From: Chaetorhynchus papuensis | Lineage: Eukaryota > Chordata > Aves > Passeriformes > Rhipiduridae | Assembly (NCBI GenBank): GCA_013396525.1 | Contig: VWYX01000123.1 | Location: forward strand, 538,095 to 602,094 | DNA: 64,000 bases | Direction: 5' to 3' | In this document: piece after piece, positions 34,713-46,341 of the stretch | How positions within the stretch are numbered: the stretch's first letter is position 1 | Layout of the letters: each line of letters starts with the position of its first letter | Program-made: the position numbers and the translations under genes | The notes under the pieces: model-generated | The model's input: the letters and a program-made list of their open reading frames with translations, nothing else | Told to the model about the DNA's origin: nothing | The model's database searches: none

Positions 34713-36572
34713 GATGACATTGTGACTTCCTCAGAGTTAACACTAGTTTCTTTTATACTTCCTGCTTGACCCAGAGCCCTTCCTATGGGCATCGAGCTAT
34801 TGATAATTTCAGATGATCTTGGAATAAGATTTATAGTTCTTATTGATATACAGCAAAACCTCACAGTGGGGACAACAAATGCTACCACTCCTAGAAATCA
34901 AAAAAGAAAAACCTTAAATTTTCCATTTTGTTATTGGCTATTTTTTTGACAGTTTTAGGCCTGACACACTATTTCTCAATATGTGAATTGTGAGTATTCC
35001 AGAAGTCTTGCTGAAATTTTGGGACTTACCACCTTTCCTAATGGATAAGTACTTTCTCAGTACTTCATACTTCACTGAGGACAGCATTACTTGTGTTTTC
35101 CAGTGGATTTATCACTCCCTCTTTAATTCTTTTTGCTTTACATGTAGCTGATTTGATAGACATGCCTTTCCCCTCTTTTACATCAGTGGAACAGCTTTGT
35201 ATGTGAATGAGCAAGATGTCTGATTCGAAGACTTGAATATCAACTTGAATTTGTAATGATGGTGAATACAGTATGGCATGCCTATAATGTTTTCATTCCT
35301 TTAAACATCAGGGTGTATACACATGATTCCAGACATAGAGTAGGTAAATGGCATTGCTCCTATTTACTAAGAGGAGGTTAAATAGGTGCCTGTTACAGAA
35401 GTCATTGAAATGCACGAGGCTCTTTTAATAGAAGACAATATGAGCTTTTTCTAAAAAATAATTTACTAAAATAATATTGAAAGTATATTTTCTTTTTAAA
35501 GTCCTAAACTTTAATTTGCTTTCCTCTGAGAATAATTAATAAACTAGAGAATTTGATCTCCAGTGAGTTGTCTCAAAACTCCCCATCTCAGACAAAATTT
35601 ATTTTATATTCATAAATAAAGAATTATCTTCCAAGTGTGATGATGTATTATACCTGCTCCATCTACATACACACATTACTCAAGTTCTCCTGAACATTTT
35701 TTCATTTGTGACTGATTCAGGAATTCCTGAGTAAGCATCAATTTTTATATACACAAGTGTATATGCACACTCAGACATTCATCTGTGGTAGACCTCAGAC
35801 TAGAAGTACCTGCAAGTTTATCCAATGTCCTGTAAATTATGATAGCAGAAATAAATTCGGGTTAAAAACATTCTTAATATAATTACTATTTTCCTAGTTG
35901 TACATGCAATATTAGAGAAAAAATAAATGACATCATTAAAATAGCAAGGTTGTGCTAGGCCTGGGGAACAGGAAGGTGTAATGTAGGATGGGAGGAACAG
36001 ACACTGCATTTCTCAAGCTGCAGAAAACTGAGAGGTCTGAGCAGACAAGGAGAAACTGGCACAATATTAGTTTCACAGCAAGGAGAGAGGGCAATGTTGT
36101 GACTGCATCTGGTGTGTTTTGTGAATGGATAGTGCAAATTCCTTGCTTTTGCTGGGCAGCTCTTGTGGCAACAAAACTCTGTTGCCCTTTCCCCAGGATA
36201 TTGAACAAGGGATCTGGTGTTGCCCGTGGGAATGAACTAATACTAAACAGGTAGTGGTGCACTCTCCCCCTCATGGAATTGTCAATTGTATGATAACAGA
36301 TCCTAGAACATGAAGGAACATTCAAATACAGAGTGAGCTGTGGAGCTGCACCTTGCCTTTGAGAAATGGGAAGTGTGATGCGATGCTGTGGACTGTGTTT
36401 CTATGTTTAAAGAGACCTCAGTGAAATTTACATTTTAACAGACATTTACATTAGCAATCCATGTGTCTTTATTCTCAGTTAACTAGTAGCATTTGCAGTT
36501 TGTGAAGTTCACAAGCAAGTTACTCTGCCGAAGTTCTAACACTTGGGGATTTTATCCTTTTCTGTTGTGTAG

Positions 36573-37640
36573 ATCCAGAGCTGGAATGAGCTGTCAGCAG
36601 CCATGCATCATTAGGCTACTATGACCGTTCTTATCATTTTCCTGTTTAAAAAAACCCCGAATCAACCGGACACGAAGATTATCAACAGTAGTTCTTTGGA
36701 AATGCAAACACCGATTTCCTAGATTTGTTGAAATATGAGTATTTATGCTGCTTCTAAGCGAGTGATTTTTTTTATTGGTTATTGTTTGTCTCCATAAATT
36801 TAGAGTTTGTGCTTAAAAGGTAGTTGGTTTAATTGTTAAGTTTCAGTCTTTTAAAGAAACTGAACTTTGTTATCACCAAAACTGACTATTGTTCTTCTGT
36901 ACTTAAGATCTTATGTACAGTGCCCAACCCTCCCCTGCCACTTCAGAGTACTTGAGAATGTGCTTGCACTTGAGTGCATGGCTGTGTAGGACAGAGGGCC
37001 AAACACCTTTGGATTGTGAGCCACACACCGTAATCAGAGGCTTACTGGAAACAAAACAAAACTTTGGGAGCCGTCAGGCAACCAAAAGCTCCAGGAATGG
37101 CTGAAAAATGGTGCCTTTTGAGGTTGTTTTCCGCTACTTTGTTGTAATGGCAGGGAGTAGGGTGTACACTGACATTGCAAGTGAACCCTGTAATGTCAGC
37201 ACAAATTCTTTTCCTACTGCTGACTATTCAAATAAGTGAGTAGAAAAACACTTGTGTAGCTTATGTGACCTACCTCTCACATGGGGGCCAGAATGTAGGA
37301 ACTTGGTAGCCAGAGGCAGCCAAAAGTCATAGACAGGTATTTATGTATCCAGGCCAGAGCATCAGTATAGCAGATGATCAAGCCCAAAATGAGAAAGAAA
37401 ATCATTTTGAGTTTTCAGAGTTAGTATCATATTGGAGTTGTCCTTGTTCAATTCCTTACTGGGCTCTTGTTAGAAATCCACAAACTGTGGAGGAATAGAA
37501 AATGGTCAGAATCCCTTAGCATGTAAAGAAGCAAGGAGGAAAGATTACTGTGCTTCCTTTTCAAAGCTAAAAAAGTTATAAGGTAGTCTAGGAATCAGAT
37601 CCCTGCTTATGCTTCAAATAAAATACTTCATGCTGACAAG
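36573..37640 (+). other. CA8: Candidate terminal 3'-UTR exon of CA8
   Basis: An ideal acceptor lies at 36536-36572: a branch-point word TTCTAAC, then a pyrimidine-rich TTTATCCTTTTCTGTTG and TGTAG. The sequence after it keeps several CpGs (GACCG, CCCGAATCAACCGGACACGA, ACACCGAT, TAAGCGAG), which are uncommon in the surrounding DNA. The first AATAAA downstream is at 37617-37622, followed by a GT-rich stretch, giving an exon of about 1.07 kb. The link to the donor at 30475 is inference; a different or more distal terminal exon is possible. Confidence 0.45.
37617..37622 (+). terminator. CA8: Putative CA8 poly(A) signal
   Basis: AATAAA, with TGTTCCTAAATTTTGTGACC and CTGTGAGTTTC downstream as possible GU/U-rich elements. 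It is the first canonical hexamer after the proposed terminal acceptor. Confidence 0.4.
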
Positions 37641-40600
37641 TGTTCCTAAATTTTGTGACCTGTGAGTTTCTATCAGCATCACACATTCTTTCCTATTCAT
37701 AATTCACTGGTATCATCAGCTTTTCATAAAAAGAGTTTTGAGAATATAATTTCTGTCTGCTTACCATAAACCATGTATGGTTTGTAGACTGCTACTTGGG
37801 AACTGATAATGGAGCCAAGAGCCAGGAGTGCCTGTCCTACAAAACACCCTCACAACACGTTCATTAGCAATCACAACACACAAGTTAGAGTCTGAACAAG
37901 CACTGAAACTCTGCCATGGTATTTTCATATGGGGAAAATGCTGCAAATTAGTGGTGAGTCAAAACAGTAGGAAGCTTAAATCATCATTGATAAAGCTACA
38001 CCCATTTTTAGAAGAAGAGATTAGTGCATATAAAATACAATGTAATAGGCTCTCAAATGTCAAAGGTACTAGAAGGACATGTAGGTACATATGTCTGTAT
38101 GTTACAGAGAAGAGAGCCTGAAATATGCTTTCCTCCTTCAGCAACATTATACAGGTTAGGCACTGGAAGTGCCCTCTGTTTCACCTGAATGAAATCACAC
38201 AGATTCAAGCAGAACACAATTACTCCATTGAAACTGAAGACCCAGGTAGTCACAGGTCCTTACTCTTATTGGAATTTTTAATTCTGATTATTTCATACAG
38301 GTAAAGACAATGCAATGAAAAATATGCAAACTCTTGCTAAGCAGACAGACAGGTTTTGTAAATAAATAGCAAATGGAAACTACCAAGTTGTTTGGATTAC
38401 TGAAAGTGTTTTTGCAACTGATACTTGACACTCAAGAAACAGAATGTCAGCAATGACTCTTATTAGCAACGTTTTATGGATAAGACCAGAGTTTATGACA
38501 GAGCAGTGCTACCCAACAAAGCTTCATTTAAAAACATGTATGCATCCCCATAGCTCAAGAAAAACAAAAGTTTATTTTAGTCAGGTAGATGTAGCTAAAT
38601 GCCCACAGAACTTGATGTAGATTCTTTAAATTGTAACCTTTTCATGGAAGGAATGCAAAGCGTTTCAAGAAAGATAAAGTTTGATAAGGTACTCAGTTCT
38701 CTTTTCTGAGACTCTCCCAATCCACACCTGGCTGTACTTTCAGGTGCTGTTCTTAGGAAGGTGTAGGAGAAAGGCGATGTTTTGTCAGTGTTATACTGGT
38801 TTTGCCACCCATGTCTTTTGATTTTGTTTTAAACTTTTTGATTAATCACAGTATTAAGGAGGAGAAGGCAAGATCCTTCTGTAAAGAAAAAGATAGGAAA
38901 TTGTGTGAGACAGTGGTGGTAAGGAAGAGGGTAAGACAAAAGAGGTGGAAAAGCTCTCCAGAAAGGAGGTTGACTACTTTTAATCAGCAGAATAAAGGTT
39001 TTGATCTTGTGTAGTGATCTTGACCTAAATCTGCTGTAGTGGGACATCTTACTTCCTCCCTATCTGATGTAAAGACATATTATAGTGGCCATCCTATTTA
39101 ATTTCTCCATAGTCTCTTTATTTGCACTTTCTGTACACTTTTGGAAGACTTTGAAAAATAATTCTTTTCACTAAAGTTTTCTTATATCTTCTCTTTTAAA
39201 TATGTTCTCTCTATTGCTATAGGAACATTGGCACCTTTGGTTCTTAAAAATATACCAGCTTTGCTCCTTATCTTTGCTCGTGCTTCTGCTCCTTGTTTCT
39301 GAGATAAGATTTATAGTGTTGCATTTATCTCAGTTTTGTACAAGAAAATTTTCTCTGTGAAGAATATAGGTACATAACACTATCATATGAAAGAATTAGA
39401 TATAAATTTTCTTGGAAAAATAATGATTTTTTTACATTCTGAGGTTGATTTCTGAGTTTTGATTAACCTTGTTAATATTTTTTTTCAAACCATGGGTATT
39501 GTGAAGAACTCTCAGATTTTGCAGGTATTTACACTTTATGACACTGATCCTGGAAGGTTTTCTTTGGGAATGGCTATTTGATTTGTAGAGGACTTCACCA
39601 GAAGAAGTGGGTCTCTACTAAATATATGTAGGACTCAACCCAAGCAAGGGAAATTTCAGGGGCAGAAATATAATCTATAAACAAGGCATCTAAGCAATTT
39701 TTTCGTTATAAAACACATGCCCATTTGTACAATTGTAGCTGAAATATTGCATTTCCAAAAACTTTTCAGAAGAGTAAGAGAAGCAGGTGTCTTCATATCT
39801 ATGTAAACCTTTGGCCTGAGGTTATATATATATTATGGAACAGTGCTATTGATTTAACATGGTAGGAAAGTTATTGTTAAACAAGAATAAAGGGCAAATG
39901 TGAATAACAACACCACCAATATATGCAATCAGTCTTTTGTCAGACGATGCATTAAGTATTTCTGTAACAAACACAACTGAAATCTTCAGACTGGCTCATA
40001 ATTAGGCTCCTTTCAAAAAGTAATTCATTAATACAATAGGTACCCAAATCCCAGTTCAACTTAATTTCACTGACTTTGACTTTTGGACTAAAAGCATTAA
40101 GCTTGAACTAGCTAAAAATGTACAAAATGTGCATTCAATTAAGGAGTAATTAGATACTCAATCACCCTTATATCACACTAGGGATTATCCAAGAAAGAGG
40201 AGAGGTACTACTCACTGCAGTGTGTAAAACAATTTTCTTAATTAGTTTAGCACTAATTGAGATTGACGAAGTGTCACTGTGCCACAGCATTAGTTTACCT
40301 AAATGGAACCTTAAAAACACAAAGGTTTTGGCTTCTTTTGAACTTTCTCCCTCGGATTGTTCAGTCTTGTTCACTGATCCAATACCTTCTGGCCATGCAA
40401 ATGGAAACTTTCTGTTCACTTCAGGGAGGGGCTTGGTCCCTGCACCCTTGTATCAGTAGCCCACTGAAAAACATGCCAAGAGTTTTTCCAGAGATGGAGA
40501 ATAACTTGTTATTATTACTTGGTTGTTTGGTTTATTTATGTTACACCTTTATACCAAGCCCCAGGAAGAACGAGGAATCCTCTGTGCTGTTGTGTGGGGT

Positions 40601-43600
40601 GTAAAACCCACTGCTCTGTGAGGGCCTTACAGCCTCCCTTAGGAGGCAGCTGGGAGAAAGCTCTGCAAGTGGACCATCAAATGGTGCTGCTGCCAGACAA
40701 CATGACTTTTGGGGGTATTGAATGATAACCAGGGAGAACGAGGAAATCACAGCACAGATTGTCTCGTGGGTAGGCACTGACTTCTTAGCAGCACTGCTGG
40801 TGCCTAAAAATCTCTACTCTCCCTTCTGCTGTCAGGACCAGAGTGGGAACTCTCTCGAATGTGTTGGTTCTTCCTGCAAGCAGTCGTAGCCCCAGGTGAC
40901 CGTTTGCACACGAGCACTTTCAGACTGGTTGTGTGTTTATATGGAGCTATAGTTAGTGCTAAAATAACCTCAGGGGAAAAAAAAGCCAAATTATTAGTAC
41001 AACAGAATGAAGTGGTTTGACATTCTCATACCTATTGCTTCTGAACTGAGAGCACTGGGGCAGTCTGAGCACCTGGATTCTTAAGGTTATGCCAAAGCAC
41101 ATGAATATGTGTTTGCATGAAATCAAGTATTGATTAATGCTTCTAATGAAAAGGAATATTACTGGTATTAGGACAAATTGGGTGATTGCTTTCTACCCCT
41201 TGAGCCCACCTGACTCCTGTGAGAGCTGGTAGTCAGCACTTCACTTAGTAAGGCCCCTAAAATAGTAAATGGTAAAAAGTTCTCTGTGACCAGTGTATTT
41301 TGCTTTCTTGTTTACTGTCATGAGCACCAGGTTAGAATCAATTACCAGACTGATTCAGAAAGCCAATTGTAAAACTTTGTTTCAAATTAATAATTTTACT
41401 ACTGCCTTTAACTTTGCATTTTTACTGCCATTTCCTCCATTGCTCGTAAATCTTGCAGCACTGGCTTTACCCTAAAAGAGAAGAATCAGCACCATTATGT
41501 CACTGAAGTATATACCCTGAAACTGCTCCCACCTGCTGTCATGAAATCCCAGCTTTTAGTTTTCCCTGTCTCCCTGGCTGGACATAAACAGTCTTTCAGA
41601 CCCACTGCAGAGGAATTTCAGTAACATAATTGTTCCATTCTCTTTTCAGAGAGGGAGAAGACAATGCTCCCACAGTGCCCACAGATGAGAAATGGAAACT
41701 TTTGAGACTGCTGCTTCAGTTGAACCACAAAGCCTGTATTGTTTGTCTTCATCTAATTCAGCCTTGATAGACAGCTGTGACAGTTGGTCTGTCCACACGG
41801 TCAAGTGAAATTCTGGGAATGGGCTGTACATTAAAAGAAGAAAACGTATTAAATCTTCCAATTCACACTGTTAACTGGTTTTAAATTGTCATTATCATTG
41901 CTTTTATAGCTACTTCACCATAGCATTCAATAGTCATCTGTGATCCAAATAGTACTGATTTTAAGCTTGGTATGAATGCTAATATGTAGAAACACTCATT
42001 ATTGTTTTGAATGTTAGATTTAGTTTTATTCCATATCATCTCTTGTGCTGTCAGTAACCATATTTTCTGTAGAGGGGAGATGCATTCTACAGAGGTAATA
42101 AAAACATTGTTTGTTCACAAAGAGTATTATACAAATTCAGAATTAAATTTTTGGCAGAAAGGAGCACTTCTCTGCCAAACATATGCAATTGACATGGTTT
42201 ATCTGAATAAAGTTGAACGACATTTGCATTATTAGGAACCCTACTGAAATAAAGGACAGTTTGGAACTAAGTAAAATTAACCAATACAACAACAAACAGA
42301 ATTGTCTCGATTATTTTCTGTTTGGTGAGCCATGGAACTTTGGGACATATTGTTCAATTCAGGCAGAAAATTATCAGCCATTGTTCTCCTGTGAATTATG
42401 ACAGTTCTATTTGTTCTGTACATTGCTGAGGATGGTGGTCTGGGGACTTACTCTGCATGTCCTGAGCTCGCTGCACAGCATGGGCATTGCCACGCTGGGC
42501 CACACATGACTTATCTGACAGAGAAGATAAGGCAAGAGTAGTCTGAGCCAGCTAGTCAACCTCATACCTTTGAATTCCTGAGAAACACCAAGACCCGAAG
42601 GACAGAGTCAGTAATGTGGGAGGCAATAGCTTTGATCACCGTAGCTGGTAGTGAGGTCCCCTGTCCTAGCATGAGGGACATTGCAGAGATCTGTGTCAGT
42701 GGAAGAACCCCAGAGGCACAGATGGCAAGTTCCAGTCTGGGGCACCATGAAGATGCAAACTGAGGGCTCACAAAGGGGAGGCCACTGCCTTGGAGCAGAT
42801 CGATCATCCATCAAAAAGTCATTCCCAGGCAATGGTAAATGCAGAGTCAGAAGGCATCCTTAATCCACCTTGTCAAGGGTTATGGGGAGAGCTGCTGCTG
42901 AACAGCAAGTTACCAGCCCTCTGAGTAATTTATGTGTATATTAGGGGCAGCAGAAACAACAGGACAAACCCACACTCTGCATGTGAGCTGGGTGAGGGTG
43001 ACCAGGTACTGCTGACCACTTAATGTGTTTGTAGCATGCAGAAAAATGCTTCCTTTGGAGATAAGGCTTGGCAGCATGCATTGCAATAAATGCACTGAAA
43101 ATGTAATGCAAGCAGCCCACCATGAGGTCACCTGTTCATTTTGGGCTTAGCAGAGTAGCAATCAGCATGTTGCTCCTTGGGCTTAGAGAAACTTATATTT
43201 CTCAGGGTTATCTCTATCTTTTGCCCACATTTAATGAAGTATAACCCCATTATCTTTACACTGGCTTCAAGGTTTCAGTGCTGGCCAAAACCATACATTC
43301 CACCTGCACTGTCTGCAACATGTGCATGTAGCAGCTTCACTGGCTGCTGCCCCTCTTCCTTCAGCAGTTACTCCCCAAGCAGCTGCAGCTGGAGCCCAAC
43401 CCCAACACCAGGTTACCGTACCCCAGCCTCCCACCGATCTGCATGATACCACAGGGCAGGACAAGTCTCTGCTGCAATGGTCTGCAATGGCCTGGTTGGG
43501 CTGTCTGCAGTTTTTGCCAGGAGCCTGATTATTTGTCTTAATTGTCAGGTTTGGTACTAAAATCTTGGGAAAATAAAACAAAGCTCTGTGAGGTGGAAGT

Positions 43601-46225
43601 CAACTGGTTTCTGCCAGGTGAAGGTCTGTTCTTGTCTCCTTGCACCTAGCAATGAAAGAACCCTCCAAAAGTGGAGTGAGCCATGTTCCAAACCTGATAA
43701 TTCTCGGGTTATATGCACAGCTCATTCAGAAGATCTCCCTTTGCATACAATGTGTTATTAACTACTGAGTGTTAACTGACAGGAACTGTAGTAGTAATAG
43801 GGCAAATATTGACATTATGATGAAATCTGAACTAGATTTATTCTCTAAATAAACATGTTCCTTATCTTGGAGCTGGCTCATATTCTTGTGGCTGTGAAAT
43901 ACAGATACATTGCAAAGCAAATGATGTAATGTCTCCACCAAAAGTTCATTATTTCCCTTTCCTGTGCTCCCTTCCTGTGTTTGCTGTTCTTTCAAGCATT
44001 GCCTTGTGCAGTGAAATTCTAGTCATATAAATACTACTACTACTGAGGAATTGAAGTTAGTAAGTTTGTCTCAACATTTGTCAGACTTTTTTTTTTCCTA
44101 GGCTTGGCTTTGAAAGAAAAAGAAAACCCAATGTTAAAAATACTTACAACAGTTTTGTGTCTTAAGAACTCGATCTAATTATAACAACAAATTCATTCAC
44201 AAAACACACCCATTCTAATTACAGATTGGTCAACCCCCATTCATTTTGTGTTGGGAAAAGTTAAATTAGTCTTTCTGGTTTTGGTAGGAATCCACAGGGA
44301 CGAATTTTCAGGAAGGGCTCTCTGTGTATTATTTCAGTTACACTGCACCCATGAGTGGTTTTATTGAGTGTGGCAAGGCTCTGCTGCTCTCCAATTAGAG
44401 TTCCACATGCCTGCCTTTGTATTAATATTTTTAAGAAATCATAAAACTGATAAAGGGGTTCTGAGGGTAGTGTAAGGCCCTAAATTAATAATTTCCTCTT
44501 CAAGCCTACAGCTGCAAAAATTTTGAATCAGATTGCTCTCTGGAAGTATTTCCAAAGGTAAATGTTAATGGGCATAATGCTTCATATAATTTTAGAGATT
44601 TATTAGAAATGTGAATTATAAGTTTCCAAGAGTTGCACACTTGTTGGTCAAGAAATCAATTACATAATACTTAAAAGCACAGAAGCTGGCTCCACAGGCT
44701 TCTGATAAACTGTAGGAAGGTATTGGGAATAGGAAGAGATCCAGATCTTGGGAGAAGGAAGGTGAATTGGGGCAGATGCCTGTTCTCAGTGATCTTCCCT
44801 CTACAGATGATGTGTTCTTCAGTTTCCTCTGTAGTTTTCTGGAGCTCTCAGAAAAATTTAGACCCTTTAACCTCTTAGTGTAACTTCAGACCATGATATT
44901 ATATGCTTTACACCTTGGGCTGTAATCCTGGGTTCCCACTTATCTAAGTCAGAGGAGCTTCTTAGAGAGCACTGTGCCTCCTTACAGCTGCCTTTTGCCC
45001 TGGCTCGCACCTTTCCTTTGTGTAAAATTAAAGCATAGGTGGACTAATAATAAATTCTGTCAATAGGGCCTGTTCCCAAAATATATCTGGGAGGTAAACA
45101 GGCATAAATTGGTGTGGGTTAAAGGACAGGCTTGATCCCAGACATTACATTGGCAAGAGTGTGGTAGTGGCTGTGTCTGGAAACAGATGTGAGCAAAGGG
45201 ATAAACCTTTGACATGAGTCATGAGTCTAAGAGGAAGTAAGAGTGGTCCCTGGCCAGCATCCTGCTCTGCATCCTAAAGATTGACTCATCTGTGTTCCTG
45301 ACTCTCAGAGGGTAATTGAAGACTACTGTTGCTGACAAGGTGAAAGTGCTTAACAGCAGGGCAACATAAAGAAAAAATAATTTTACTGGGAAATTTTAGC
45401 TGAGTTTTGCTGAGAAGGAATGAGGAGGGGAGATCTATGCACATGCAGCTTCAGGAGAAGTCACACCCATCAGCGTTTTCCAGAATCTGCCAGGGTGCAG
45501 CTGCCATAAGCACAGACTCACCTTCACTGAGTTTGGCTGGTGGGCACAGCACTGCTCCAGTAGTGGCCTAGGGCAAACTATTCCTTTCGTGGTTGTCACA
45601 TCCACTCCAGTGAGAATGAAGGGAAGCTGCCTTTCTTGTAGAAATAGGGGGAGCCTCAGGGGGAATGATGGCTGTAGAGAAAAAGGGGAAAAGCCTCTAG
45701 GTGTTGAGAACTGTGGAAGGAGTACAAATTGTGGCCTGCTTTTTCCTCCTTGTGTTTCATGGTGGTATCATCAGCCATGGAGTTTGCTGTGAGATGTGTT
45801 CTCCCTTTGTGTGCTGCCTGCTGAAATGTCAGGTAGCTGGAGAACCACCCACTACACCTTCTGAGGCTGGATCATGCAGGACGTGTTTGGAAGTGTTTAT
45901 GTGCACATTTATTTATGAAACTGTAGCTGCCATTGTAGGCACACCTATGTGTGTGTATTTATCTCTTTAGAATGCTACACATTAAAAAATATTTTAAAAA
46001 CAAAACCAATTTAAAATTAATTGTAGACCTTCTAATTAAAGCTAATGTATTTCACTATGAAGACCACATGCCTGGCATCAGCTCACCTGCCCTGTTGGTA
46101 TTTGTGTGATCCCTTTGCTCAATGAATTTGTGTCCTGTTCCTTTTCCTTTTCCCCCATTATTCATTTTACATTGAATGCTGTTCGAGACTTGCTCTGAAG
46201 ACGTTATTCACTTTCTCTTTTACAG
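37641..46225. other. Intergenic sequence downstream of CA8
   Basis: I see no exon, RNA gene or named repeat in this interval. There are only short random open frames. One AT-rich block with clustered TAATTA-like words lies at 39930-40290. A C-rich patch at 43300-43450 produces Ser/Pro/Ala-rich frames on both strands without a recognisable product. Confidence 0.7.
39930..40290. promoter_or_regulatory. Candidate AT-rich conserved non-coding element
   Basis: The block contains CATAATTAGG, GTAATTCATTAATAC, TTCAATTAAGGAGTAATTAG, CTTAATTAGTTTAGC and CACTAATTGAG within about 300 bases. That is an unusually dense set of TAAT-core homeodomain-type words in a gene-poor region. Function and conservation are inferred only. 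Confidence 0.25.
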
Positions 46226-46341
46226 TACTTGTTTGAATGCTTCAGATGTATTAAAGAACTTTACAATCACTTCGCATATGCCTTCTCCCCTCTGTCATGC
46301 AAGGATTCCTCTCTGATCCCAGATTATCTGTATGATGCCAG
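46226..46341 (+). other. Exon-like segment, no recognisable product
   Basis: A strong acceptor, CACTTTCTCTTTTACAG, precedes 116 nt that are open in one frame, followed by the donor CCAG|GTATGA. The 38 codons begin YLFECFRCIKELYNHF and include SLIPDYLYD. I do not recognise a protein family. It could be an exon of a non-coding or lineage-specific transcript, or a chance alignment of splice motifs. Confidence 0.2.

Larger units (their letters stand above)
30475..36572 (+). other. CA8: CA8 intron 8 (within the 3' UTR)
   Basis: A 6.1-kb interval between the strong donor and the proposed terminal acceptor. It contains a T-rich tract (30915-30950), a plus-strand CR1 (31321-31476) and a minus-strand CR1 (34331-34712). 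The stretch 32.2-33.0 kb is AT-rich with no named element, and 34.75-36.5 kb shows nothing recognisable. Confidence 0.55.
1..37640 (+). other. CA8: CA8 gene, 3' two-thirds (partial; 5' end outside window)
   Basis: This is the transcription-unit extent inferred from six coding exons and a candidate 3'-UTR exon. The gene encodes carbonic-anhydrase-related protein VIII, a cytosolic member of the alpha-CA fold without CO2 hydration activity. It is known for high expression in cerebellar Purkinje cells and for binding the modulatory domain of the IP3 receptor ITPR1, lowering its IP3 affinity. The exons present encode residues 98-290 (human numbering). The acidic N-terminus, the first part of the CA domain and the promoter lie before base 1. 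Intron phases after the exons seen are 0, 0, 0, 1, 0, and the incoming intron 2 is phase 1. The right boundary rests on a putative poly(A) signal and is the least certain part. Confidence 0.85.

Noticed and set aside
35936..36325. 129-codon minus-strand frame in intron 8
   Set aside because: No recognisable domain. A low-complexity Ser/Pro/Leu-rich translation without splice or promoter support.
42562..42863. Overlapping short frames on both strands
   Set aside because: No recognisable product and no conserved pattern; consistent with background.
43267..43581. Ala/Trp/Gly-rich minus-strand frame and Ser/Pro-rich forward frames
   Set aside because: Mirror frames of one GC-rich patch with no domain or splice support.
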